This document shows, in pieces, positions 1-8,380 of a stretch of DNA of 64,000 nucleotides. The position numbers and the translations under genes are program-made. The notes beneath the pieces are model-generated. The model was not told where the DNA came from. It ran no database searches and was given only the letters and a program-made list of their open reading frames with translations. The first letter of the stretch is position 1; each line of letters opens with the position of its first letter. This stretch comes from Pseudomonas sihuiensis (GTDB lineage Bacteria > Pseudomonadota > Gammaproteobacteria > Pseudomonadales > Pseudomonadaceae), in contig NZ_LT629797.1 in assembly GCF_900106015.1 (NCBI RefSeq), forward strand, positions 4,402,001 through 4,466,000, written 5' to 3'.

Positions 1-188
1 TGGTGGCCGAGGACGTGAATGCCGGCCGGCTCGGCGTGCCCTGGCCGACGGCGGTATTCAGTGGCGACAGCTACTATATGGTGTGGCCGCGTGGACATCG
101 TGCGCAGACACGTCTGCAGCGTTTGCGTGACTACTTGCTGGCGGAGGTCGCCGCGCTGGCACTGCCCGGGGTCGAGCGTTTGCGCTGA
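1..188 (+). CDS. LysR-family transcriptional regulator, C-terminal fragment
   Basis: The last ~62 codons of a gene that enters from the left edge; the frame is open to base 1, so the true start lies outside the window. The visible part resembles the end of a GcvA-type LysR effector-binding domain: a bend containing DSYYMVWPRGHRA, followed by a closing helix (LRDYLLAEVAAL) of the kind that packs against the effector domain. LysR proteins bind DNA through an N-terminal winged helix, which is not visible here, so the regulated genes cannot be named. The next gene on the same strand is a chemoreceptor 314 bases away. The family call rests on a short fragment. Confidence 0.6.
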   Translation, partial: VAEDVNAGRLGVPWPTAVFSGDSYYMVWPRGHRAQTRLQRLRDYLLAEVAALALPGVERLR

Positions 189-296
189 ACGGTCATGGCC
201 AGCGCTCAGGGCGCTGACGGCCATCCAAGACCGGGCAGGCCGACTGTAGTGTGGCCAGGCTGCTCTCTGTGGGTATGAGTGCCAGCATCTATTTAG

Positions 297-319
297 TGAT
301 CGATAAAACCTATCAATCA
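297..319. promoter_or_regulatory. AT-rich inverted repeat upstream of the chemoreceptor gene
   Basis: The 314-base gap 189-502 holds no convincing gene. It contains an unusually AT-rich patch (about 285-360), and inside it the arms TGATCGATA (297-305) and TATCAATCA (311-319) are inverted repeats with one mismatch around a 5-base spacer. This is the size and shape of a LysR-type or other dimeric operator, and a LysR gene ends just upstream. Nearer the start codon, CCCATATG occurs twice in tandem (461-476), followed by CCCATGGG. No good -35/-10 pair was identified, so an operator role is inference. Confidence 0.3.
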
Positions 320-502
320 TCACTCTGTAACACTGTTTTGATAATAAATGACGGCCTTATGGCGCTTGGATATTGACCGAGCTGAATGCTCAAGTATCCT
401 CGCGCCCTTTCGCCGAGTCATATGACGGCTGGGTGGTATCGAAATTGCCTGAGTTATCTGCCCATATGCCCATATGCCCATGGGCGCACACCTGGAGTCC
501 TA

Positions 503-2479
503 ATGAATCCTCCTCGCTCTCGTATAGCCCTGCAACTGGCTGCCATGCTGGCTTTGGTGCTGGTGCTGCTGATCGGCGTCAGCACCCTGTTTGCCCTGCG
601 CTCACTCAACGAGGCCAATCTGGTCACTCGCGAAAAGCACCTGGGCAGCGAGGCGGGGCTGCTGGCCGACCAGCTCGAAACCTTCCACGGCAGCCTGCGT
701 GAGAGCACGCAGCGTCTGGCTGGATTGTTCGAACAGCGCTTCAGCACAGGGCTGCAGGTGCGCAGTGAAGAGCGTGTGAGCGTCGGCAGCCTGCAGACAC
801 CTGCGCTTTACCTGGGGGCTACGCGCTTGAACAACGAGTTCACCGAGGTCGATGACTTCACGCGCATGACTGCGGGTGTGGCCACGGTATTCGTGCGTGA
901 CGGTAGCGAATTCATTCGCATCACCACCTCGCTGACCAAGCAGGACGGCACTCGTGCGCTGGGAACGGCGCTTGATCACCAGCACCCGGCCTATCAGCGC
1001 CTGCTGGCCGGGCAGAATTACGTGGGCCGGGCTTTGCTCTTCGACCGCAACTACATGACCCAGTACACCCCCGTGCGTGATGGCAGTGGGCAGGTCATTG
1101 CCGTGCTGTTCGTCGGCTTCGACTACACCGATGCGCAGAAGCTGCAATTCAAAAAACTGAGCGAATTTCGGATTGGCGAAACGGGCTCACTTGCCCTGCT
1201 CGACGAGCAGGGTAAGTGGCTGGTCAAGCCCGCTGGCACTGGCGCTCTGGATACACTGCCGGCAGCCCTCGGCGAGCTGATCGCTCACTCGGGGGACGGC
1301 GGTTTCTGGAACGATGGCCAGAATGAATTCTACAGCGTCGCCATGCCCTTTACCGGCGGACCCTGGATGGTGCTGGCGAGCATGCCGCGCGAGGAAATTC
1401 AGGCCGTTACCTGGCGTGTCGGTACCCAGCTGGCTATCGGTAGCGCACTGACCCTGCTGCTGGCGGTGATCGCCGTGGTCTGGCTGCTGCGACGCAAACT
1501 GCGCCCGCTGGGCGATCTGGTACAGCAGGCGCAGGCGCTCGGTGCCGGTGATCTTGGTGCGCGCATGGCGCAGTCCAGCGACGATGAGATCGGTGAGCTG
1601 GCGCGCAGCTTCAACCGCATGGGCGAGGCGCTGGCAAGCATGGTGGCGGGTATTCGCAGCGCCGCTCAGGATGTCAGCGCGCGTTCGCAGGGGATGTCCA
1701 CGCTGTCGCGCGATGCCTATCAGGGCATCGACCAGCAATCCGGCGAGATCAGCAGCATGGCCGGCGCGGTGGAGGAGTTCAGTGCCACCTCGCAGAACAT
1801 CGCCGACAACATGCGCAGCACCGAACGCCTGGCCAGCGACAATGCCCAGCAAACCCGCATCGGGCGTACCTCGATGGATCAGGCTTCCGAAGCGCTGGTG
1901 CAGATCGCCGAAGCACTTGAGCAAACCTCCACGGCCATCAACGGCCTCGGCCAGCGCTCCCAGGAGATCGGCGGTATCGTCAGCGTGATTACCGCGATTG
2001 CCGACCAGACCAACCTGCTGGCGCTCAACGCTGCCATCGAAGCCGCACGTGCCGGCGAGCAGGGCCGCGGTTTTGCCGTGGTCGCCGACGAGGTGCGCAA
2101 CCTGGCTGGACGCACCCGTGAGGCGACCAACGAGATTTCCACCATGATCGGCAGCATCCAGAGCGAGACCAGCAGCGCCATCGCCACCATGGAGCACGGC
2201 CGACAGTTGATGCAGGATGGCCTGGAGCGTAATGCCAAGGTGGCTGCGGCGCTGGCTCAGATCAGTGAGCAGAGCGCCGAGGCGGGCGAGCAATTCGCCG
2301 CCATCACCACCGCTACCAGCGAGCAGAGCAGCACTGCGACCGTGCTAAGCGCCAACCTGCAGAGCATCGCCCAGGCCAATGGCGAGCAGCGTGAAGTGGT
2401 GGCCAACCTGGCCGATACCGCGCGCGAGCTGGATCGCCTGGCCGCTCAGCTGCGTCAGGAGGTCGAGCGCTTCCGCTGA
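503..2479 (+). CDS. Methyl-accepting chemotaxis protein with Cache sensor
   Basis: A 658-residue transmembrane chemoreceptor that senses a ligand in the periplasm and controls the CheA/CheW kinase. Order: TM1 about 8-30, a periplasmic region about 31-305 resembling a Cache3/Cache2 single sensor, TM2 about 306-333, HAMP about 329-385, then the coiled-coil signalling domain. The conserved hairpin tip is present at about 512-538 ([18 protein letters not shown]). There is no C-terminal CheR-tethering pentapeptide; the protein ends RQEVERFR. The frame is open from 386, but ATG 503 is chosen because GGAG (494-497) precedes it and the TM1 signal follows directly. The ligand cannot be read from the sequence. 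The next gene (comM) converges one base away. Confidence 0.92.
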   Translation: MNPPRSRIALQLAAMLALVLVLLIGVSTLFALRSLNEANLVTREKHLGSEAGLLADQLETFHGSLRESTQRLAGLFEQRFSTGLQVRSEERVSVGSLQTPALYLGATRLNNEFTEVDDFTRMTAGVATVFVRDGSEFIRITTSLTKQDGTRALGTALDHQHPAYQRLLAGQNYVGRALLFDRNYMTQYTPVRDGSGQVIAVLFVGFDYTDAQKLQFKKLSEFRIGETGSLALLDEQGKWLVKPAGTGALDTLPAALGELIAHSGDGGFWNDGQNEFYSVAMPFTGGPWMVLASMPREEIQAVTWRVGTQLAIGSALTLLLAVIAVVWLLRRKLRPLGDLVQQAQALGAGDLGARMAQSSDDEIGELARSFNRMGEALASMVAGIRSAAQDVSARSQGMSTLSRDAYQGIDQQSGEISSMAGAVEEFSATSQNIADNMRSTERLASDNAQQTRIGRTSMDQASEALVQIAEALEQTSTAINGLGQRSQEIGGIVSVITAIADQTNLLALNAAIEAARAGEQGRGFAVVADEVRNLAGRTREATNEISTMIGSIQSETSSAIATMEHGRQLMQDGLERNAKVAAALAQISEQSAEAGEQFAAITTATSEQSSTATVLSANLQSIAQANGEQREVVANLADTARELDRLAAQLRQEVERFR

Positions 2480-2480
2480 T

Positions 2481-3974
2481 TCATCCCGCGGCGGGGCGAT
2501 ACTGCAGCGCTTCGGCCAGATGTTCCCGGCTGATCTGCTGCTGCTCCGCCAGGTCTGCCAGCGTGCGCGCCACCTTGAGCACTCGGTGCGCGGCGCGTAG
2601 CGACAGGCCGAGACGTTCGCAGGCGCTTTCCAGCCACTGACGATCCTTGCCGCTCAGGGCGCAGTGCCGACGCAGGCCGGGCAAGTCGAGAAAGGCATTG
2701 GCCGTCCCTTGACGTTGCAGTTGTCGCTCACGTGCCCGCGCCACTTTGGTTGCCGCCTGCGCAGTGCTTTCGCCATCTTGCGGTGGGGCGTTCAATATCG
2801 TCGTTTCGCGGGCGACCGTCAGGTGCAGGTCGATGCGATCGAGCAGTGGCCCGGACAGCTTGGCGCGGTAACGCTGGATCTGCTCCGGTGTGCAACGACA
2901 GCGGTTGCTCGGGTCGCCCAGATAGCCGCAAGGGCAGGGGTTCATAGCGGCAACGAGCTGAAAACGCGCGGGAAAGCGTACCTTGTCGCGTGCCCGGGCA
3001 ATGACGATGTGGCCGCTTTCCAGCGGTTCTCGCAGCACCTCCAGCACTTTCCTATCGAACTCCGGCAGCTCATCGAGGAACAGGATGCCCATATGGGCCA
3101 AGGTTATTTCGCCAGGCTGCGGGCGACTGCCACCCCCTACCAATGCCGGCCCTGAGGCGCTGTGGTGCGGCGTGCGAAAGGGGCGCTGCGGCCAGTGCTG
3201 CAGCGGTAGATGGCTGGCTACCGAATGGATGGCGGCGACCTGCAGGGCCTCGCTCTCGTCCAGCGGCGGCAGCAAGCCGGGCAGGCGGCTGGCCAGCAGC
3301 GTCTTGCCGGTACCGGGTGGGCCGCTGAGCAGCAAGTTATGCGATCCAGCGGCGGCCACCAGCAACGCACGTTTGGCGGCCAACTGGCCCTGCACTTCAG
3401 CCAGATCCGGATAGGGCAGGCTCTGCCTGAGCAGACCTTGGGCGGCGTAGGGTTCGAGAGGAGCACTGCCGTTGAGGTGCGCGGCGATCTGCAGCAGGTG
3501 CTCGACGGCGATTACCTTCAGCCCTGAGGCCAGGCTGGCCTCTTCGGCATTGGCCTGCGGCACCAATAGGGTGCGCCCGGCTGCGCGCGCGGCCAGGGCT
3601 GCCGGCAATACGCCCTGCACGGGACGCACCGCGCCGGACAGCGCCAGTTCGCCCAGGCATTCGCATTCGTCCAGGGATTGAGCCGGCACCTGGCCGCTGG
3701 CCGCGAGAATCCCCAGGGCGATGGCGAGATCGAAACGGCCGCCGTCTTTCGGTAAATCGGCGGGCGCGAGGTTCAAGGTGATGCGTTTGCTGGGGAATTC
3801 GAAGGCGGCATTGAGGATGGCGCTGCGCACGCGATCCTTGCTCTCCTTGACTGCTGTCTCCGGCAGGCCCACCAGCGTCAGGGAGGGTAGGCCGTTGGCC
3901 AGGTGCGCTTCGACGGTGACAGCCGGTGCTTCGACGCCGACCTGGGCACGGCTGTGAACGATGGCCAGGGACAT
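2481..3974 (-). CDS. comM: YifB/ComM family Mg-chelatase-like AAA+ ATPase
   Basis: A 497-residue cytosolic AAA+ protein. ComM is a hexameric helicase that promotes branch migration during integration of transforming DNA, and is kept in many species that are not obviously competent. Seen: an N-terminal Lon-protease-like ChlI domain (1-170), Walker A GPPGTGKT at 218-225, Walker B LFLDELPEF at 298-306, a four-cysteine insert (C347, C349, C359, C361) typical of the family, and a C-terminal Mg-chelatase domain. Length is normal. It is convergent with the chemoreceptor gene and followed upstream by a perfect palindromic repeat, so it is probably monocistronic. Confidence 0.93.
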   Translation of the reverse strand: MSLAIVHSRAQVGVEAPAVTVEAHLANGLPSLTLVGLPETAVKESKDRVRSAILNAAFEFPSKRITLNLAPADLPKDGGRFDLAIALGILAASGQVPAQSLDECECLGELALSGAVRPVQGVLPAALAARAAGRTLLVPQANAEEASLASGLKVIAVEHLLQIAAHLNGSAPLEPYAAQGLLRQSLPYPDLAEVQGQLAAKRALLVAAAGSHNLLLSGPPGTGKTLLASRLPGLLPPLDESEALQVAAIHSVASHLPLQHWPQRPFRTPHHSASGPALVGGGSRPQPGEITLAHMGILFLDELPEFDRKVLEVLREPLESGHIVIARARDKVRFPARFQLVAAMNPCPCGYLGDPSNRCRCTPEQIQRYRAKLSGPLLDRIDLHLTVARETTILNAPPQDGESTAQAATKVARARERQLQRQGTANAFLDLPGLRRHCALSGKDRQWLESACERLGLSLRAAHRVLKVARTLADLAEQQQISREHLAEALQYRPAAG

Positions 3975-4006
3975 GATCGCTCCTTGATCAGGTGGGGTGC
4001 AGTGCC

Positions 4007-4059
4007 TGTAGGAGCGGCTTCAGCCGCGAAGCCTGTTCGCGGCTGAAGCCGCTCCTACA
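4007..4059. repeat. REP-like palindrome, 24-bp perfect arms
   Basis: Arm 4007-4030 and arm 4036-4059 are exact reverse complements around the 5-base loop GCCTG. The arm reads TGTAGGAGCGGCTTCAGCC followed by GCGAA. A degenerate copy with the same right arm lies at 59345-59388, and a relative with a different core at 40423-40488. It sits between comM and ubiK and could form a strong RNA hairpin on either strand. It has no T-run, so it is better read as a dispersed intergenic repeat of the Pseudomonas REP type than as an intrinsic terminator. Confidence 0.85.
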
Positions 4060-4067
4060 ACATAACC

Positions 4068-4325
4068 TTAGTCTGCGGCGGTGAGCTTGGCTTCCAGTTC
4101 GGCGACCTTGGCTTCCAGCGCCTCGAGGCGAGCGCGGGTGCGGGCCAGGACCACCATCTGGCTGTCGAATTCGTCACGGCTGACCAGATCGAGCTTGCTG
4201 AAACCGCTCTGTAGCAGGGCTTTGAACTGCGCTTCCAGTTCGGCGCGAGGCAGCGGGCTGTCGCCGCTGAAAAGACGCGAGGCGTGGCTACTGAGAGTGT
4301 CGAGCAAGGCTTTCGGCGGCAGCAT
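4068..4325 (-). CDS. ubiK: UbiK/YqiC family accessory factor for ubiquinone biosynthesis
   Basis: An 85-residue protein of the BMFP (YqiC) family. UbiK binds UbiJ and lipid and supports aerobic ubiquinone assembly in the E. coli relatives. Seen: an amphipathic N-terminal helix (MLPPKALLDTLSS), a middle with conserved KLDLVSRDEFD, and a C-terminal coiled coil (about 60-82, LEALEAKVAELEAKL) used for trimerisation. The frame is open to 4526, but the ATG at 4325 gives the normal family length and the upstream extension has no family similarity. It is divergent from glnK, with 410 bases between them. Confidence 0.88.
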   Translation of the reverse strand: MLPPKALLDTLSSHASRLFSGDSPLPRAELEAQFKALLQSGFSKLDLVSRDEFDSQMVVLARTRARLEALEAKVAELEAKLTAAD

Positions 4326-4394
4326 GATCAGGTTCCGTAAACAGACGGTCGGCAGTGTAGCACGCAGCCACCGGCGGGGCGGTCTAGCACTGGT

Positions 4395-4411
4395 TGCACG
4401 ATTTTTGAGCA
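4395..4411. promoter_or_regulatory. Candidate distal NtrC (NtrC/GlnG) binding site for glnK
   Basis: A 17-bp dyad beginning TGCAC and ending GCA. It matches about 12 of 17 positions of the NtrC consensus TGCACYAAAWTGGTGCA. Its centre (about 4403) is 33 bp, three helical turns, from the centre of the stronger site at 4428-4444. The same paired arrangement is known for enhancer sites upstream of enterobacterial glnA. On its own the match is weak; the spacing is what makes it credible. Confidence 0.5.
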
Positions 4412-4427
4412 TTACCCAATGTGTAGA

Positions 4428-4444
4428 TGCACCAAGTTTGTGCG
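4428..4444. promoter_or_regulatory. NtrC binding site (enhancer) for glnK
   Basis: TGCACCAAGTTTGTGCG matches 14 of 17 positions of the NtrC consensus TGCACYAAAWTGGTGCA. The centre is about 110 bp upstream of the start expected from the sigma-54 promoter at 4521-4536, a usual enhancer distance. With the weaker site at 4395-4411 it suggests cooperative NtrC-phosphate binding under nitrogen limitation. Confidence 0.7.
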
Positions 4445-4520
4445 TTGCATTCGGCGTGAATGACCGGTCACTGTGGCTGGAAGCTGTTAAAGGCTTGATA
4501 GATAGCGCTTTTGCGTGAGC

Positions 4521-4536
4521 TGGCAAGCTTTCTGCT
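4521..4536 (+). promoter_or_regulatory. Sigma-54 (RpoN) promoter for glnK-amtB
   Basis: TGGCAAG, four bases, then CTGCT gives the -24 GG and -12 GC elements with correct spacing. It differs from the TGGCACG-N4-TTGCW consensus at two positions only. Transcription would start near 4547, leaving about 190 bases of leader before glnK. This promoter and the two NtrC sites are the recognisable content of the 410-base gap 4326-4735. Confidence 0.72.
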
Positions 4537-4684
4537 TAGACCCCAGCGACGCATGCACCGATGCAGTTCTGGTGCTGCAGGCGAAGCGGGGGAGTGCTTC
4601 GTCGGGAGCGGTTGGTGGGTATCGACCACACCAGGCTGGAGCGGTCGGTGCATTACAAAAGCCAGACACTGCGCTTAGACTTGA

Positions 4685-5074
<390 letters not shown>

Positions 5075-5109
5075 CAAGCCTCCGAACCCCACGCCCCAGG
5101 AGTAAACCC

Positions 5110-5298
5110 ATGACTCTGCGAACTTTCGCAGGGCTAGGAGCCCTTTTGTCCTCGAATTCTGGCTTTACGCTGTTTTCGAGGGCCAAAGCCGGAGCCGGCG
5201 ATGTCTTCGCCGCTCTGCTGTGCCAGACCCTCTTTGGTCCTGCGCTCGGCCTAGTGATGGGAATGCCTGGTCGCCTCACGGCGCAGGGGTTCCGGTGA
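5110..5298 (+). pseudogene. Probable relic of the 5' end of a signal-peptide-type amtB
   Basis: The glnK-amtB gap 5075-5404 (330 bases) contains an open frame with a good ribosome site (AGGAG at about 5098-5102) and ATG 5110. Its first residues, MTLRTFAGLGALLS, nearly match what I recall as the signal peptide of AmtB in other Pseudomonas (MTLRKFAGLGALLS). After that the 62-residue frame loses all resemblance to an ammonium channel and ends at 5298. The reading I favour is that an ancestral amtB was deleted, leaving its translation start behind, while the downstream amtB of another type took over. It could also be a translated leader peptide. Similarity is from memory, not from a search. Confidence 0.4.
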
Positions 5299-5404
5299 TC
5301 CAGAACGAGCGTGGCAACGACCTGTAAGCATGCGGACGCGTCCTGAGCCAACCTGGACGTTTCAACCGAACAGCGCACTACAAAAGCGCGGCAAGAGGTG
5401 AAAA

Positions 5405-6655
5405 ATGGATAACACAGCATTGACTGCATTGCAGTACGGCTTCGATACCTTCTACTTTCTGATCTGTGGTGCCCTGGTGATGTGGATGGCAGCGGGTTTT
5501 GCCATGCTCGAATCCGGCCTGGTGCGTGCCAAGAACACCACCGAGATCCTGACCAAGAACGTGGCGCTCTATGCCGTGGCCAGCGTCATGTACCTGGTGA
5601 TCGGCTACCACATCATGTACTCCAGCCCGGAAGGCGGCATCCTGCCGAGCCTGGGCTTCCTGATCGGTGACGAAAACAGCGTCGACTCGGTACTTGCCGG
5701 TGGCGACGATGCACCTTACTACTCGGCCCGTTCGGACTTCTTCTTCCAGGTGGTGTTCGCCGCGACCTGCATGTCGATCGTGTCCGGTGCCGTTGCCGAG
5801 CGCATGAAGCTGTGGGCCTTCCTGGCTTTCGCCGTGGTCATGACCGGCTTCATCTACCCGGTTCAGGGTTTCTGGAAATGGGGCTCGGGCTTCCTCAACG
5901 AAGCAGGCTTCCTCGACTTCGCAGGCTCCGGTGTGGTTCACATGGCGGGTGCTACCGCTGCTCTGGCTGGTGTGCTGCTGCTCGGTGCACGTAAAGGCAA
6001 GTACGGCGCCAACGGCCAGGTCAACGCCATCCCGGGTGCCAACCTGCCGCTGGCGACGCTCGGCACCTTCATCCTGTGGATGGGCTGGTTCGGCTTCAAC
6101 GGCGGCTCGCAGCTGAAGATGAGCACCATCGAAGACGCGAACGCCGTTGCCCAGGTGTTCGTCAACACCAACATGGCAGCCGCCGGCGGCCTGATTGCCG
6201 CGCTGATCGTTGCCCGCATCCTGTTCGGCAAGGCTGACCTGACCATGGCGCTCAACGGTGCCCTGGCTGGCCTGGTGGCCATCACCGCCGAACCGCTGAC
6301 CCCGAGCGGCCTGCAGGCGACTCTGATTGGCGGCGTGGGTGGTGTGCTGGTGGTGTTCGCCATCCTCGGTCTGGACAAGGTCAAGATCGACGATCCGGTT
6401 GGCGCCATCTCCGTACACGGTGTGGTCGGCATCTGGGGTCTGCTGGCTGTCTGCCTGACCAACAGCGATGCCTCGCTGGGTGCTCAGTTGCTGGGTATCG
6501 GCAGCATCTTCGCCTGGGTATTCATCGCCAGCCTGATCGTCTGGAGCATCATCAAGGCGGTGATCGGTCTGCGCGTCAGCGAAGAAGAAGAATACGAAGG
6601 TGTGGATATCGCCGAGTGCGGTATGGAGGCCTACCCGGAATTCACCAATAAGTGA
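5405..6655 (+). CDS. amtB: Ammonium transporter AmtB
   Basis: A 416-residue inner-membrane ammonium channel with about 11 membrane helices. Seen: the first helix with the acidic and GFAMLESGLVRAKN elements, and the pore twin histidines in VVHMAGA (H179) and SVHGVVGIWG (H338). Unlike the channel I remember from P. aeruginosa, it has no cleavable signal peptide and starts directly with a short acidic-free N-terminus (MDNTALTALQYG). It has the compact form seen as a second Amt in P. stutzeri and marine gammaproteobacteria. The ribosome site is AGAGGTG before ATG 5405. It is expected to be co-transcribed with glnK and closed by GlnK when nitrogen is plentiful. Confidence 0.95.
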   Translation: MDNTALTALQYGFDTFYFLICGALVMWMAAGFAMLESGLVRAKNTTEILTKNVALYAVASVMYLVIGYHIMYSSPEGGILPSLGFLIGDENSVDSVLAGGDDAPYYSARSDFFFQVVFAATCMSIVSGAVAERMKLWAFLAFAVVMTGFIYPVQGFWKWGSGFLNEAGFLDFAGSGVVHMAGATAALAGVLLLGARKGKYGANGQVNAIPGANLPLATLGTFILWMGWFGFNGGSQLKMSTIEDANAVAQVFVNTNMAAAGGLIAALIVARILFGKADLTMALNGALAGLVAITAEPLTPSGLQATLIGGVGGVLVVFAILGLDKVKIDDPVGAISVHGVVGIWGLLAVCLTNSDASLGAQLLGIGSIFAWVFIASLIVWSIIKAVIGLRVSEEEEYEGVDIAECGMEAYPEFTNK

Positions 6656-6671
6656 TCCTCCGGTAAATCGC

Positions 6672-6702
6672 AAAGGGCGCCTTCGGGCGCCCTTTGTTTT
6701 TT
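6672..6702 (+). terminator. Intrinsic terminator of glnK-amtB
   Basis: A 10-bp stem AAAGGGCGCC / GGCGCCCTTT with TTCG loop (6682-6685) is followed by G and six T. It lies 17 bases past the amtB stop. A textbook rho-independent terminator. Confidence 0.93.
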
Positions 6703-6753
6703 CTGGCAGCACGCTAGAATGCGCGCGCTGGAGCCATCGAGAGTGAGAGCGGC

Positions 6754-7179
6754 ATGTGGCAGCAACGCATCATCAGTCTGCGCCCGCGTGAGCGCGGTTT
6801 TCATCTGGTGACCGAAGAAGTGCTGGCAGCATTGCCGGAACTGGCGCAGGTACGTGTTGGTCTGTTGCATCTGTGGCTGCAGCACACCTCGGCATCGCTG
6901 ACGGTCAACGAGAACGCCGACCCCGCGGTACGCCGCGATTTCGAGCGCTTCTTCAACCGTCTGGTGCCGCAGGGGGAGGCGGGCTACGAGCACGATTACG
7001 AAGGGCCGGATGATTTGCCGGCGCACTTCAAGGGCAGTCTGCTGGGCTTTCAGCTACAGCTGCCGATACAGCAGGGACGGCTGGCGCTTGGTACCTGGCA
7101 GGGGATCTACCTTGGTGAGCATCGCGATCATGGCGGTGCTCGGCGAGTGGTGGCGACCTTGCATGGTGAGGCTATTTGA
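6754..7179 (+). CDS. yjbQ: YjbQ family secondary thiamine-phosphate synthase-like protein (UPF0047)
   Basis: A 141-residue cytosolic protein of the widespread YjbQ/UPF0047 fold. E. coli YjbQ has weak thiamine phosphate synthase activity, but the physiological role in most bacteria is uncertain. Seen: the conserved [15 protein letters not shown] (about 42-57), the HFKGSLLG stretch (about 90-97) and the C-terminal [12 protein letters not shown] containing the metal-binding histidines. Full length. It stands between the amtB terminator and sutA on the same strand. Confidence 0.88.
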   Translation: MWQQRIISLRPRERGFHLVTEEVLAALPELAQVRVGLLHLWLQHTSASLTVNENADPAVRRDFERFFNRLVPQGEAGYEHDYEGPDDLPAHFKGSLLGFQLQLPIQQGRLALGTWQGIYLGEHRDHGGARRVVATLHGEAI

Positions 7180-7256
7180 ATTTTTTCCGGTCGAGCGGTG
7201 TACATCGCGCGACTGGGCTATAACTAACCTGCTTTTCGCAAGTCATGAGGTTGAAC

Positions 7257-7580
7257 ATGAGCGACGAAGACCTGGAACAAGACGATCTGGACGGGGCTGA
7301 CGAGGACGATGGTGAGGAGCTGGCTGCTGCCGATGACGGTGACAGCGGCGACGATGAAGGCGATGGTGCGGTCGTAGCCAGCGGCAAGAAGAGCAAGGCC
7401 AAAGCCGTTGAAGTCGATGAGCTGCCCAGCATCGAAGCCAAGCAGAAGGAGCGCGATGCCCTGGCGCGTGCCATGGAAGAGTTTCTCTCCCGTGGTGGCA
7501 AGGTGCAGGAGGTGGAGCCCAATGTGGTCGCCGATCCACCCAAGAAGCCCGACAGCAAATACGGCAGCCGCCCCATCTGA
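7257..7580 (+). CDS. sutA: SutA, RNA-polymerase-associated regulator of slow growth
   Basis: A 107-residue, very acidic, largely disordered protein. SutA was described in P. aeruginosa as an RNA polymerase binding factor expressed during slow growth that raises transcription of ribosomal and housekeeping genes. Seen: an acidic N-terminal tail (Asp/Glu runs, residues 2-45), a central predicted helix (EAKQKERDALARAMEEFLSRGG, about 60-81) and a conserved C-terminus ending DSKYGSRPI. An in-frame ATG lies at 7245, but ATG 7257 has AGG six bases upstream (7248-7250) and gives the known N-terminus. Its own terminator follows immediately. Confidence 0.92.
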   Translation: MSDEDLEQDDLDGADEDDGEELAAADDGDSGDDEGDGAVVASGKKSKAKAVEVDELPSIEAKQKERDALARAMEEFLSRGGKVQEVEPNVVADPPKKPDSKYGSRPI

Positions 7581-7593
7581 GGACGGCTAGCTA

Positions 7594-7624
7594 CAAAAAG
7601 CCCGCCCCTGTGGCGGGTTTTTTG
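7594..7624 (+). terminator. Intrinsic terminator of sutA
   Basis: AAAAAGCCCGCC, a short loop (7607-7611), GGCGGG and a run of six T (7618-7623). The A-tract makes the hairpin potentially bidirectional, so it could also serve the minus-strand HAD gene that ends at 7679. Confidence 0.92.
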
Positions 7625-7678
7625 TGTCCGCCATCCCTGGCGGCAATCCGGGGCGGCGCAGATCAAGGGGGGGCGGCA

Positions 7679-8380
7679 TTAACGCATCCAGCTGCCCAGC
7701 AGTGCCGGTAGCTCGGCCAGGCTGGCGATCTGCGCATCCGGGGTCGTTTCACCCTCCCAGGTTCGCCCTTGCGGGTTGAACCAGATCGCACGCATCCCGG
7801 CTGCCTGGGCACCGGCAATGTCGTCACTGGGGTGATCGCCGATGTGCACGGCACGCTCGGCCGCCACGCCGCCTGCGCGGCTGAGCGCTTCACGGAAAGG
7901 TTTCGGGTCGGGTTTGCCGATGCCCAGCTCTTCGGCGCACAGGGCGAACTGGAAGTAGTCCGACAGGCCCAGGCGACGCACGTCGGCATTGCCGTTGGTG
8001 ATCACCCCGAGCATGAAGCGCTCGGCCAAGGCCTCCAGCGTCGGATGTACCTCGGTGAACAGTTCGACCTGATGGCGGGCGCTGAGAAAGACCTGGAATC
8101 CTGCTTCGGCCAGCGTCTGCGCTTCGCTGTGCGGGTAGCCGGCGTCCTCCAGGGCGTGAAACAGAATGCGCCGGCGCAGCTCGCTGAGGCGATGCTTGAG
8201 CATCGGCTCGGCGTCGAGCAGACGGCTGCGGACCGCCCACAGATGCTCGACCGGCACTGCCCCCAAGCGCGGCGCATGCAGGGCCAGCCAATTGCGCAGG
8301 GCGGCTTCGGCATCCTGCATCACCGGAGTGACGTCCCACAGGGTGTCGTCGAGGTCGAAGGTGATCAGTTCAATGCTCAT
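7679..8380 (-). CDS. HAD-superfamily hydrolase (YjjG/YigB-like phosphatase)
   Basis: A 233-residue cytosolic HAD phosphatase. All four HAD motifs are visible: [10 protein letters not shown] at the N-terminus with nucleophile and acid/base aspartates; II, the serine/threonine region VITNGN; III, lysine in [21 protein letters not shown]. The helical cap after motif I fits subfamily I, which includes pyrimidine nucleotidases and FMN/sugar phosphatases; the substrate is unknown. ATG 8380 is used, although the frame is open much further, because motif I starts at residue 6. It overlaps the xerC stop by 4 bp and is probably translated from the xerC-DUF484-dapF transcript. Confidence 0.88.
   Translation of the reverse strand: MSIELITFDLDDTLWDVTPVMQDAEAALRNWLALHAPRLGAVPVEHLWAVRSRLLDAEPMLKHRLSELRRRILFHALEDAGYPHSEAQTLAEAGFQVFLSARHQVELFTEVHPTLEALAERFMLGVITNGNADVRRLGLSDYFQFALCAEELGIGKPDPKPFREALSRAGGVAAERAVHIGDHPSDDIAGAQAAGMRAIWFNPQGRTWEGETTPDAQIASLAELPALLGSWMR

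Noticed and set aside
4007..4059. Perfect palindrome as an intrinsic terminator of comM or ubiK
   Set aside because: No T-run on either side, and relatives elsewhere in the window mark it as a dispersed repeat.
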